64,000 nucleotides of DNA from the NCBI GenBank assembly GCA_017311315.1, contig CM029612.1, forward strand, positions 54,540,700-54,604,699, written 5' to 3'. Below, one piece after another: positions 25,100 to 36,700 of this stretch. This DNA is from Dendrocalamus latiflorus. Its lineage: Eukaryota > Streptophyta > Magnoliopsida > Poales > Poaceae. Each line of letters opens with the position of its first letter. Within the stretch, counting starts at the first letter, position 1. The notes under the pieces are model-generated. The model did not search any database. It was not told where the DNA came from and worked only from the letters and a program-made list of their open reading frames with translations. The position numbers were made by a program, and so were the translations under genes.

Positions 25100-26080
25100 T
25101 AAAGGACAGGCTTTCAATCAGAGCCACCCGATGCAGCTTGCATGTAAAAAAACAGGAAAAAAAGAGAGACCAAGGTGTCAACCAAACTATGCACAAGAAT
25201 GCACAGAGCTATCATGTACATGAAAAGTCCACACACACACAAACACTTGCATGGACGATGGATTAGGGAAATATTAGCTCTAGTCCACTGCTGACATCAA
25301 TTCCGTTGTGCAAAATGTAAATTCTTGTTAAGAAGTATTCGAAGATGATCATGAACTTTTTTATATAAAAAATAGTAAGATGGTCATGAACCTTGTAATG
25401 AATCTGTGAATTGTGGACCGAAGTTAGAAGATGTAAGAAACATAAACAAGGCATCCCCATTTATAACATAGAGAAGAAGTGGAGGTGGCAATGAAACAGT
25501 CTTGCACTACGAGTGAGTGAGAGTGATTCATATTTCAGACTTAGTTCTAAACAGTGATGCATTCCTTCTGGTTTTTAGGAGTAGAACATCATTTAAAAAG
25601 TGTTGGCTTTTTTAACGTGTTTTTCTTCTTCTTTTCTTTACATTATCTGTGAAGATATGACCGTATTTTCCCCCCTAATTTTCTTTAATTAAATACATGA
25701 AAAAGCTAACACAGCTGTAGTGTCATTTCAACGAAAAAACGAAAGCCAAAACCACAAATCACTTTGGAACGGATGTTTGCTCAAGGTCCAGTACTCAGCT
25801 AGCTAAAAGCCTTGGCAACTTTCTTTCTCCTCTCTTTGGTATTCTTGTCCGTCCGATCGGGCATCGGACGGTTCACATATCGCTGATAGGCGACCTGTGG
25901 ATGTTGCTAGTGCTTCCCACTTTTCCACACGGCTCACGACCACACCCACCCACCGACCCACGCGTTCTGCTCTCTCTCACTCACTCTCCACCACTCGTCG
26001 TACCACACCACAGGCAGAGGCAGAGGAAGAGGAAGAGGAAGAGGAAGAGGTGGCAGATACAGAGGATCGCGGGCGGCGAG
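25100..26080. promoter_or_regulatory. Intergenic region and upstream leader of the NYN-domain gene
   Basis: AT-rich intergenic DNA. The last roughly 180 bp, with CACCCACCCACCGACCCACG and a GAGGAA hexamer microsatellite (about 26025-26050), look like a grass promoter and 5' leader. An in-frame upstream ATG at 25901 would add 60 residues. Confidence 0.4.
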
Positions 26081-29000
26081 ATGGTGGGCTCGGCCGCCTA
26101 CTCCGCGTCCGCCATCGTGGTGGTGATGGCCAAGAACAAGGTCAAGGGAAAGGGCGGCGGCGGAGGCGGCTCCTCGGGCACCAACAAGGTCTGGCCAACC
26201 CTCTTCCTTCTTGTTGCGATCTCATGTATCGGGTTCAGTGCCACAAATCTGGTTCAGCGTGAAGCCAATTATCTTAACGGGGAAGGAAAAGGAGCAATGC
26301 AACTGGCAACGACGAGCAGTTGTTGGTGCCTATAATTATTTACCAAATCATTGCACATACTAAGATTCGGGGGATAACAGGTTTTGCTGGTTCTTGCTCT
26401 ATGCGGTGTGGGCAAAGAAAAAGTTTTAGAACATGGAACGACCTTTCGGTGTACCCATCATCACCGATGTTTCAATCAATGAAAAAACTGTTCTTTTTTT
26501 TGGAATCTGGAAAAGAAAGGGAATCCACTCGTCTTATTTTTGTTCTATCAATGCGGAAAATGTTAGTGCGACAAGTTCTCAAATTATTGCATTTTAGGAT
26601 TATCGAGACATTGGGAGATCCGGAGATCTTATATTGCATCTAGGAGGTCTCTGACGCTGCTTCTTTATTTTTAGGTCTCTGATCGACGGCCTCCAAGGAT
26701 TACATCTAATGTCAAGCAGAACTTGAGGCTTCTAAAATTCTGGAAGGTACAAACTTTCCTGCATTACTATTTCCTATCTGTTTGTATGGTTAAAATGTGT
26801 CATTTGCTGCATCAAGAATAAACAATAAAGTCGTAAGAAAGAAACATGTCATACATACGTCGAGCAACACAGTGGTGCACCCAAAACATGCAAGATTAAC
26901 TTTTAAGTTTACAGATAAAAACAGATCCCCAAGGAATCAGATTATCAGCTGCATGTAGTGCTCTTGTCTTGTATTCATAAATGTCTGAAACTCGTAATAG
27001 TCCTACTCTGAAGTGTAATGCATCAATCTTCAGATTAAGGCACACTAGCTGTTAAAGTTATAAACCTTGTTTTCAGGATTATGAAAGGAAGCAAACAAGT
27101 GGACCTCAGCCTGCTACTAGGTATCGCAAAAAGAAAGCAATAAAAGAAGTGCTTCCGGATGATGCGGACTTCTACGAGGATCCTTCTTCCACTCTTCACT
27201 AGTCAGGCTTGTCTTTACTTTCATATCCAAGACCTTCATTTTTAGATTGGTGATGCAATGAGTGTGCTGACTTTGTGTTGTCATCTAATCTAGCACAAAT
27301 GAGGGTTTGGAAATTGCTTCCCCGGTTATTCTTGTGGACGGTTACAATGTATGTGGCCACTGGGGAAAGCTTAAAAAGGATTTCATGAATGGAAGGCAAG
27401 AAATTGCGAGACAAATGCTCATCGATGAGCTGGTATCTTTCAGTGCAGTAAGAGGTTTGTACCAGAGGATTAAACCCATTAGAGGATTAAACCCATTACA
27501 TATGGTCTCAACTATGATTCGTCAAAAAAAAAAGGTCTCGGCTCTGCTGCCTATTTAAGCAATAACTGTTGGAAGCTGATAGGCAATTGTACTACTTAGT
27601 ATACTCTGATTTGTAGTGAAAGAAACTTAACTTAGAAGTGTATGTACACAACAAAGGTGTGCCACATAACTAGATCCTCTTGTTTTTCACCCATAACTTG
27701 CAATACCATTTTCCACTGATTTTCTCCTTACTTTGGAACAGCAATTGATAATTTCCTCTCAAGAGCCATGTGCTTTTCTTTTACACCAGCTATCTTATAT
27801 CATTTGCCACTATGATGATTGCAGAGGTAAAAGTTGTAGTGGTATTTGATGCTGCAATGTCTGGGCTTTCTACACATAAGGAAACTTATAAAGGGTAAGA
27901 TATTTCTGCGCTACTATAATGCGGCCATTTTCCAATGTGTTGGTTGACTCTTGGTGCTAGATATTTTCATTAGATGTTGATGCCACATAAGCTGGTCTGG
28001 GTCTGTCTGATAAAATATATGGAAGTTCAATGTTTCAATCAGCCTTTTCTAGTTGGTTCTTAGGGAAAACTTAACAAACAGATTTTGTTTCACGGAACAG
28101 GGTTGATGTGGTATATTCTGCTGATTTATCTGCTGATTCTTGGATCGAGAAGGAGGTATGTTGTGAAGTTCTTCAATAGAAGGAAGGATGCCCTAGAGTT
28201 CCTAGTTGATTAAATCTGTGCATTTATGCCAGTGCAAAATTCATGCACGGATTTAAATTAAATAGGCAGAAGGCCCTGGTTTTATGAAGAATGCATGACT
28301 GAAACTATTTATATCAGAAAATACTTCAGTCAGTTTCAGCCATCAGTAAAGTTCCTGTGGTAGGCCTTTATACTAGCTGTATGTTCATGCCCCAACTGTT
28401 CAAATCTACAGTGATTCTTCAAAAGGGAATCAGTAGAATGAGCATAATTAATACAAGGGTTATACTGATCTGAAGTGACTCACTCTTGGTTTGCCCCCGC
28501 TGTATTTTCATCTTATAAGCATTTGTTGTGATCGTATTAACCTCCAGACTGGTACTACTAATAAGTGATTTTTGAATTAAATGAACATGGAATGCCATCA
28601 TACCAAATAGCAGATATTATGTATGTAATGTCACCAAGAGGTTGCTTATGCTGGTTCTTACCACCAACGCAGGTTGAAGCTTTGGTGGCAGATGGCTGTC
28701 CAAAAGTCTGGGTTGTAACATCTGATGCATTGGAGCAACAATTAGCACATGGAGAAGTATGTTTTCACCCTTGTCGTGATTAGATTCTATTGGTCTCTGT
28801 CTATGATTAGACATTTATGTACCAGTGTATGGGCCTAGATCTTTTATTTTGCTTGCTAAGTTCTGCCACATTTCTGAACTGAAAGCATCAGAAAATTCGT
28901 TCTGTAGCCCACACATTTAACAACCAAAATTTCTACAAGCACTTATTCTGGAAAGCATAAGGGCTGATTGTTATCTGTCAAAACTCAAAACAGATCATTG

Positions 29001-30446
29001 CCTTCAAAAGATGACAGGAAAGATAATTGAGATATTTACAAAATGGTTGTCGAGTTTAAATTTGTAAGGAAATTATCAACCTGAACAGCACGAATCTGGG
29101 AAGCAGTTGAAACTTTATATATCTACAAGAGGATGTTACTTGAAGTTTTTTCAGCAGATGTTGTTCTTGACGGTTTAAAGCTCATTCTCACTGCATGTTT
29201 TGTAGGGCGCTCTTATTTGGAGCTCTAAAAGATTGGTCAAAGAGGTTAGTTCTTAATATTTTGCATCAAGTAGACATTTACTTGCTCAAAGAACCATGCT
29301 CGACTTGAATGTCTTATATCCATTTTGCTGACGTAACAACAATTCTTGTTTTCAGACCAAAAGTCTTGATGTCACTATGGTAGCAATGTTTATGTTTTAA
29401 AACCATGCTATGTAAATATGATATTAAAAGGTCAAAGTTAGGGCATTTGCATCCATGACAACACAAAGCTGGATATTGTAAATATTACTGACGATGCAAG
29501 TATCTAACAACATGTTAAGTTTCCCTATTCCATGTAGGGGTGAAAAGTGGATACAAATTATTCATATTATCCGGTTACCGTACTTGATAGGATGCAAATA
29601 TAGTATAAATTTTCCTATCCGATTAACAATTTCTATCGTATTCAAATTAGCATAAAAAATATGGATACAAATATGGTATGGACTTTATCCGGACTATCCT
29701 TATCTATATTTGTATTCGATGGATTAATATACATATTTTATTACAATATGACTAATTAGTTGGGCAAGTTTTTTTAACTGAATGTGAATTCGTGTTTCTT
29801 TAGGTGAAGTAAATGAATTAGAATGGTTAAGCGTGATTGTAAGGGGATAAAATATCATTAATATATTCATGCTACATAAGTTATGATGATATCTGGATTC
29901 GATCGAATTAAGTAAATATTTGATTCGAATTCATATTTGTCACAATATTCGATTCGTATTTGTATTCGAGAATAGTCGGATTCATATTCGTACTCGTTTA
30001 CAAATACGAATGTGGTTTGGGCACTATCCAATCAGTATCTGATCCGTTTTCACCCCTAATTGCATGTGCAGATTGCCTGACAATAGCTTATCTATCTTCT
30101 GGCTCTGCAGATAAAAGAATCGGAAAAGGAGCTTGATGAAGAGTTGAATGAAACCAGGTTCAAATTCCTGTTTTTATTTTTGTATTTTGTTTGAGCATCC
30201 AGGGGAATCACTTTTATTTTGATATACCTTCTGCCAAGCTGCAAAAAAATGATTACAGCAAATTTTGTTTAGAACTCAAATACTTGGTAAATAAGCTGAA
30301 CCGGACCTAGCTATTTGCATCTCGAAATGGACAGGTCAACATCGTTGCAAGGGAAGCTTTTGCAGCACAAGCTGAAACCTAAAGTAGTGCGTGCATTGAA
30401 AGATCTTAGGAATAATCTTGAAGAACAAGAGCGGAGAAAGAAGTGA
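26081..30446 (+). CDS. NYN-domain (YacP/Rae1-like) protein, 290 aa
   Basis: Ten exons: 26081-26188, 26675-26746, 27077-27201, 27294-27454, 27825-27894, 28101-28155, 28673-28756, 29206-29244, 30111-30157, 30335-30446. All are GT-AG and the 873 nt close in frame. A Gly-rich basic N-terminus precedes a conserved linker (KQNLRLLKFWKDYERK) and then the YacP-type NYN domain. PIN-like acidic positions are visible in VILVDGYNVCG, VVVVFDA, SADSWIEKE and VWVVTSDALEQQ. A charged coiled tail ends KDLRNNLEEQERRKK. In Bacillus, the relative Rae1 (YacP) is a ribosome-associated endoribonuclease; plant homologues are little studied and often assumed plastid. The RNase role here is inference. ATG 26081 fits the homologue start; in-frame ATG 25901 is an alternative. 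Confidence 0.88.
29535..30058 (+). mobile_element. hAT-like non-autonomous element (NYN gene intron 8)
   Basis: The ends are TAGGGGTGAAAAGTGGAT and ATCCGTTTTCACCCCTA, a good inverted repeat. They are flanked by 8-bp duplications ATTCCATG (29527-29534) and ATTGCATG (30059-30066), differing at one base. The interior is AT-rich, with many TTCGTATTC/GAATACGAA motifs and no transposase frame. Confidence 0.85.
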
Positions 30447-31985
30447 CCGTCGAACGATCCGAGAAGGCATTGAGTTGCAACTTGGTTGACCAGAGAGGAT
30501 GAAGAGAGGTGTGCATTTTTGTGCGAGGAGCGCATCAACCGACGTTGATCCATAGGACAGAAGTGCTGATTGAGCAAACTAGGCGCGATCTGGAAGACTG
30601 TCGAGGAAAAGAACATGGTGAGTATGCTGACATCATGTAATCTGGTTTTGGTTGGGAACCAGTTTGTAGAGGGACACCGCCAGAGGCTAGGTCCGTTCTC
30701 TCCTCTCTCTCTCTCGGGATCAGAAACCTGCAGAGAAGAAAGCCATGACCGACATGAGCTGTATAGTAAAATGTAAATAGCAGCAGATAGCATGGAGCCT
30801 GTGGGAAGCTCAGTTAAAGAAATGATGGTGGTGGTAGGTTTCTTTTTTTTTTTTAAAAAAAAAAGCAGACTACAATACATGTGTGTATCTTTTGAGCGGA
30901 GTGTTATTTCTACCTTGCTTACGACAGCCACCGCTATTAGTTGGATGATGTTTTGGCACTGTACTTTGGAACGTCGCTGTTCGCTTGATCCTTCAGTGGT
31001 TTTGGGCGAAAGGAAAGCTCCTCAATGTTTTCGCGGAGATGGTGATGGTGCGGAGCCGAGCGCGCGGGGAGAGATGCGTATGCGTCGGTATGCCCCTTGC
31101 GTCGGCTCGGCTCGCTCGTTGAAGCAGCGTGCCATCCATTTCCGCGAGCGTCAGCTCAGGTCTTGACGTGCCATCCATTCCTATCCGTGCGTTCTCCATC
31201 TTGCCTGTCCAATTACTGTACTCACAATCATTCCTTGTCACTCGTTAATGACAAATCCAAATCATTCGCCACATGGGGCATGGGCAGCTTCTCCAGCCCT
31301 GCCCATACCATTCACTACAGCAACTCCAACAACGCAGGACCATCCATAGAATCGATACGAACTCGCAGCATGCCCATCTTGCAGGTCAGATCTGGAATAT
31401 CCGTGGCGACAGCACCCAATCTAAGAGACCATGCTGATGACTATATCCGTCTGCACTCCATGTGCAAGCAAAACCAATCTAAGAGACCTAAATTTGCTTT
31501 ATTTAAACACATTAAAAAACCAACAGCTGCTATAATTCCATTTTAGCAAAAAATCACAACACTTTGAAACAGGTCTACAACACGTTGACATTCACACTAC
31601 ACACAGCATTTCGGAAAAAGCAACCCCACAGAGCAAAAAATAAGCCAACCAACACAGTAGTTCAAAAAATAAGCCAACCAACCCCACAGAGCAAGGAGCA
31701 ATGGATCCACAACGAGCAAGGAGAAATGGATCTCATTTATTAAGTTCCAACCACAAAGCTTGAATCTCTTCACACACAGAATTCACAGAGGAGGCAGGAG
31801 ATAACTAGATGTCCCCGCAAAAATAAAGGGAGATAACTAGACGAGCAGCACATGCAGTCACAAGACCAGTGCACAATGAAGCATGCATACAACACAGAGG
31901 AGGTTCAGGCAATGTAACTAACAAGACACCATAAGCTAAAGCAAGAGTTCGACCAGCGTTAAGGGCAAGGTGGACATGCCCTTAC
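30447..31985. other. Intergenic region between the NYN gene and the Copia element
   Basis: The left part is the 3' UTR of the NYN gene. A T13A10 palindromic run lies at about 30844-30866. Around 31560-31730 the phrase AAAAAATAAGCCAACCAAC and CCCCACAGAGCAA repeat in short tandem fashion. A 149-codon frame at 31097-31546 has no recognisable domain and I do not call it. Confidence 0.4.
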
Positions 31986-32471
31986 TGTTAGAGTGATCTC
32001 AGGGCTTTGGCCCAACGGCCAAAGCCCAGCCCTTGACCGCGCCCTGATCGGGGGCGCCCAGCCCGTTTGGCTGGTGGGCCCCTGTCGCCAGCGCTATAAA
32101 TACAGAGGTGGGGGCCGGGCGGCACGCATCACGAGGTTGACCGCGCCGCCGTCACCCCACCGACAAACCCAAAGACCCGATCTGTTGAGGGGGCGCTGAG
32201 CCGACGGGAAGCGCCACCGCCGCAGTTCACCGCCGCCAGGGAGACGCCGCCGCCCGGGACACGCCGCAGAGGAGCCCAGCACCTCTTCCCCGACCGTCGC
32301 TGCCCGTGCGCAGATCTTCACCGCCGAACCTGAGATGGCCTCCTCCTCCTCCACGTCGTCCGACGGTTAGTACCCCAATCCCTCTCAGTGCATCTCTCAA
32401 GAACTCGAACCCTAGAGAAAAGATCCCACTAGATCTACCCTAGGAGATCCCTAAAGAACCTAGACCTAACA
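31986..32471 (+). repeat. 5' LTR of the intact Copia element
   Basis: 486 bp. The TATA box TATAAATA at 32095-32102 marks the likely U3/R promoter. Downstream within the LTR are an ATG at 32335 and a strong splice-donor-like CGACG/GTTAGT at 32365/32366. Confidence 0.95.
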
Positions 32472-33772
32472 TTGGTATCAGAGCCGATCTAGGTGTAGAT
32501 CTAGAAGGGGAAGAAAAGCGAAGAAAGAAACCCCCCCGAACCCTAGAAAACAGAAAAGAAAAGAGAGGGGAACTGGGGCTAAACCCTAACCCTAGATCTG
32601 AAAAGACCGGACTTACCGGACCACCGTCGTCGTCGCTGGCGTGCGGGAGACCGGCCGAGCCGTGGGCTCGCCGGCGCTCCACGTGCGGCCGCCGTCGACG
32701 CGCGGGACAGGGGCGCCGACACGGAGCCGCTCGACGGCGGCGCGCTCCCTCTCGGGGGAGCGCGCACGCCGGCGAGAGGGCCCGCGGCGGCGCCGATTCT
32801 TCTTCTTCTCCGGCGGCGTGCACGTAGTCGCCGCCGCCGCCGCTTCGCGGTCGCTCGGGCGCGAGAGGAGAGGGAGAGGAGAGAAGTGTTTAGGGTTCGG
32901 GGAGCGTCCGCCGCGCAGGTTTTGATCGGGCGCAAACCCCGCTGAGCCGTCGGATTGTGTTGGACGGATCAGATCGCGCGGCGCGGCGCGGGCGAGATTC
33001 GGCCCAGGCGGGCGAGCGCTTTCCCAGCCCAGGCCCAGGTTGCGGCCGGAGCGCGGGGCAGCGCGTCGCGCGCGCGCGCGGCTGTGCGGGTTTGCAGCCG
33101 TTGGATGCGAATCCAACGGCTGAGAGCGAGTTGGGCCGCGGCGCTGATGGCGTCCGCGCGCGCGTGCGCGCGTGAGGCGCGCGAGAAAGGCCGGCCGAGC
33201 GGGCCGCGAGCATGAGGCTGCGCGGTCAGGCCGCATTGGGCCGTGGGCCAGGCCGAGCAGGCCGAAATGGCCGAATGCACAGTAAAACCCGAAATTGATG
33301 TTTAATTTTTTTTTTCAGAAGTATTTTTTGATGAATTTGATTGAATTTTCATCCAAAATCTCTGTAAATTTTTTCACCAACGTGTTAATTTTTCCAGAGA
33401 TTGATGTTTACAGTATAATGCTTCTGAATATTGAATTATTTTTAGAATAATTACAGTTTCCGCTGCAAAAGTTAATATTGATTGTTTTTCATTATTAAAT
33501 TCGAACCAACGGGAGAATTTAATTTTGGAAAAATAGATTAAAATTCTCAGAGATTTATGATACTGTTATTTTCTGACCAACGTTGTTAATATCAGTATTA
33601 TAAATTTTTAATGTTGATTTCGTGCATTATTTCTATTTCTGCCCAACGGTGATGTAGATTTAATGTATGATGGAATTGTTTTTAAATTGTATGTCATATT
33701 TTTGACCAACGTTGGAAATAAGGCATATAATTTTGATGTTACGTTCTCACTGTATTTGAAATATTTTTTCAG
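32366..33772 (+). other. Candidate leader intron of the Copia element (spans the primer site)
   Basis: Donor G/GTTAGT at 32366, inside the 5' LTR. Acceptor ATATTTTTTCAG/G at 33772/33773. The second half of the interval (33290-33770) is AT/T-rich as in plant introns, while 32600-33260 is very GC-rich. Removing it joins the LTR ATG (32335) in frame to the polyprotein and deletes the primer-binding site. This is inferred from signals and frame; no transcript was seen. Confidence 0.55.
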
Positions 33773-33786
33773 GAGGATACAACTTA

Positions 33787-36700
33787 ATGAGTTGTATTAG
33801 AGAGATCCCCACTCTCAAAGGTGATAATTATGGAGAGTGGAAGAAAAAGTTAGATTTAGCTTTTATCTTGGCTGAGGTGGACTGGGTCCTCACTACAGCA
33901 CGTCCCACTGAGCCTCTGGCGCCAGTGAGGGAACAGAATGAGGATGACACTGCATGGCAGAAAAGACAGAGGGATCATGCTCCCTTACAGATGTCTTATG
34001 ACCTTGATCATAAGAAATGGACCACAGCCAACAAGAAATGTATGGCTGTGATAAAGAACACAATTGAGCCTGCTATTTTGGGCTCAATTGCAGAGTGTGA
34101 CACTGTCACTGAATATCTCGATAAAATAAAGAGTCAGTTCACTGGCTCTTCAAAGACTTATGCTACACAGCTGATTAAGCAGCTGGTAACAGAGAGGTAT
34201 TCTGGCGGTGGCAATGGCATAAGAGAGCACATTCTTAGAATGAGCAACTTGGCATCTAAACTGAAACCGATGGATTTGGCTCTCAAGGATGAGTTCCTTA
34301 TTCATTTGGTTTTTGCTTCTTTGCCAAAAGAGTTTGACACTTTTGTTGTCAACTATAATATGCAGCCCGAAAAATGGGACATGGAAAAGTGCATAGCCAT
34401 GTGCGTGCAAGAGGAGGAAAGAATCAAATCCTCACATGGTGGTGCTATCAACTTTGTGAGGGAAAACAAGAAAAAGAATTACAACAGTAACCCCTTCTCA
34501 AAGAACAAGGGCAAAGCCTCTGTACATCAGCCTCAACAGAACAAATTTGCTGTAGACAAAGATCAGTGCCTTCACTGCAAGAAGACGGGACACTACAAGA
34601 AAGATTGTCCTGACTATTTAAAGATGATAATGGCTAAGAAAGGTGAGAACATTATTACCTTTATTAATGAATGCCTGTATGTGAAATATTCGAAATCCAC
34701 TTGGTGGATTGACTCAGGAGCAACTGTTCATGTTGCTAATTCATTACAGGGATTCCGTTCGACGAGGACTACGCAAAGAAAAGAAAGATGCATTAAAGTT
34801 GCAAATGGAGTCGAAGCTGAAGTTGAAGCCGTTGGCGATCTTTCATTAGAATTAGCTAATGGCTCCACTCTTTTACTTAGAGATGTCCTTTTTGTACCCT
34901 CTTTACAGAGGAATTTGATTAGTGTGTCAAATTTGGACAAAGATGGTTATGATTGCAATTTTGGAAATGGCAAGTGCGAAATAATGTTTAATAAAGAATG
35001 TGTTGGTATTGCCATATTACAGAATGAGCTTTATTTGTTATCATTGTGTGATGATGTGAATGTCGTATGCGATAATGAGAACGTTGCGTGCGAGAAAGTG
35101 ATTGAATCCTCGTCTACGAATGTAAACAGAAAACGAAAGAGAACTCTAGATGAGTCGTCGAAATTATGGCACTGTCGTTTAGGCCATATTTCGAGGGGGA
35201 GAATAGAAAGACTAGTAAAGAATGATATTCTTCCTCCATTAGAGTTCTCAGACTTAGAACAATGCAGAGAATGCATTAAAGGAAAATATGTAAAGAAAAT
35301 AAAGAAAGATGCTAAAAGAAGCACAGGAGTTCTACAAATTATTCACACAGATATTTGTGGTCCTTTTCCTGTGAAAAGTGTGGATGGATATGACTCGTTC
35401 ATAACATTCACAGATGATTACTCCCGTTATGGATATATTTATCCAATTAAAGAAAGAAATGAAGCCTTGGATAAATTCAAGATATTTAAGGCTGAAATTG
35501 AAAACCAACACGATTTAAAGATTAAGATAGTCCGATCTGATCGTGGGGGGGAGTACTACGGTCGACATACCCCATATGGACAAGTTCCTGGACCTTTTGC
35601 AAGGTTTTTACAGGAAAATGGAATAGTGACCCAGTATTCTATGCCGGGCGAACCTCAGCAAAATGGAGTAGCTGAAAGACGCAACCGCACCCTGATGGAC
35701 ATGGTGCGAAGTATGATGAGCTACTCCACACTCCCATTGAGTTTATGGATGGAGGCGTTGAAAACCGCCATTCATATTCTCAACAGAGTGCCTAGTAAGT
35801 CGGTGCCCAAAACACCGTACGAGTTGTGGACAGGAAGAGTTCCCTCACTAAACCACTTACGTGTGTGGGGGAGTCCTGCTGAGGCTAAAGTATTTAACCC
35901 AAACCTTGGGAAACTTGATCCCAAAACAGTAAGTTGCCATTTCATTGGCTACCCTGAAAAGTCAAAAGGTTATCGTTTCTACTGTCCAGACAGATATACA
36001 AAGTTTGTAGAAACGAGACACGCTGTCTTCTTAGAGGATGAAATGATGAGGGGGAGCATGGTAGCTCGAGAGATTGACCTTGAAGAGAAGCGGGTGTATG
36101 CGCCCACTCCGATGATTCAAGAGCCATTCTTCACTCTACCTGCTGTCGCTGCACCGACGGTACAAGACACTGTGGTGCCAGCACCTGTTATTTTTCCTCC
36201 CGTGGCAACAATAAATGAGAATGAAGAACCTGCTCTTCAGGATCATATAGAACCTATTGCCACAGATGAGGGGGAGCAACAGCAGCCTCAAACAGTAGAT
36301 GTACCGAATGAGGAGGCCCCGAGGAGGTCTCAAAGAGTAAGAAGATCAGCTATTTCTGATGATTATCAGATTTATCATACAGAGGAATTTCAAATGGAGG
36401 ATGATCCCACCTCATTTGAAGAAGCCATGAGAAGCGAAAATTCCTCAAAATGGCTTGATGCCATGGAAGAGGAAATGAGGTCCATGAAGACTAATAAAGT
36501 CTGGGACTTGGAAATTATTCCTAAAGGAGCCAAAACAGTAGGCTGTAAATGGGTCTACAAGACAAAACATGACTCCCAAGGGAATGTAGAAAGATACAAA
36601 GCGCGACTTGTGGCAAAAGGATTTACGCAAAGAGAAGGGATTGACTACAATGAGACATTTTCTCCAGTCTCATGTAAAGATTCCTTCAGAATCATAATGG

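Noticed and set aside
25897..26080. Start of the NYN protein at ATG 25901
   Set aside because: It adds 60 residues of Ser/Pro then poly-Arg/Lys sequence derived from a GAGGAA microsatellite; ATG 26081 gives a more natural N-terminus, though the longer form cannot be excluded.
30993..31546. 82- to 149-codon frames downstream of the NYN gene
   Set aside because: No conserved motif, no splice context, and both strands open; most likely intergenic.
32613..33280. Long overlapping frames inside the Copia leader (up to 207 codons, minus strand)
   Set aside because: They lie in a GC-rich part of the inferred leader intron, are open in several frames at once and match no protein type.
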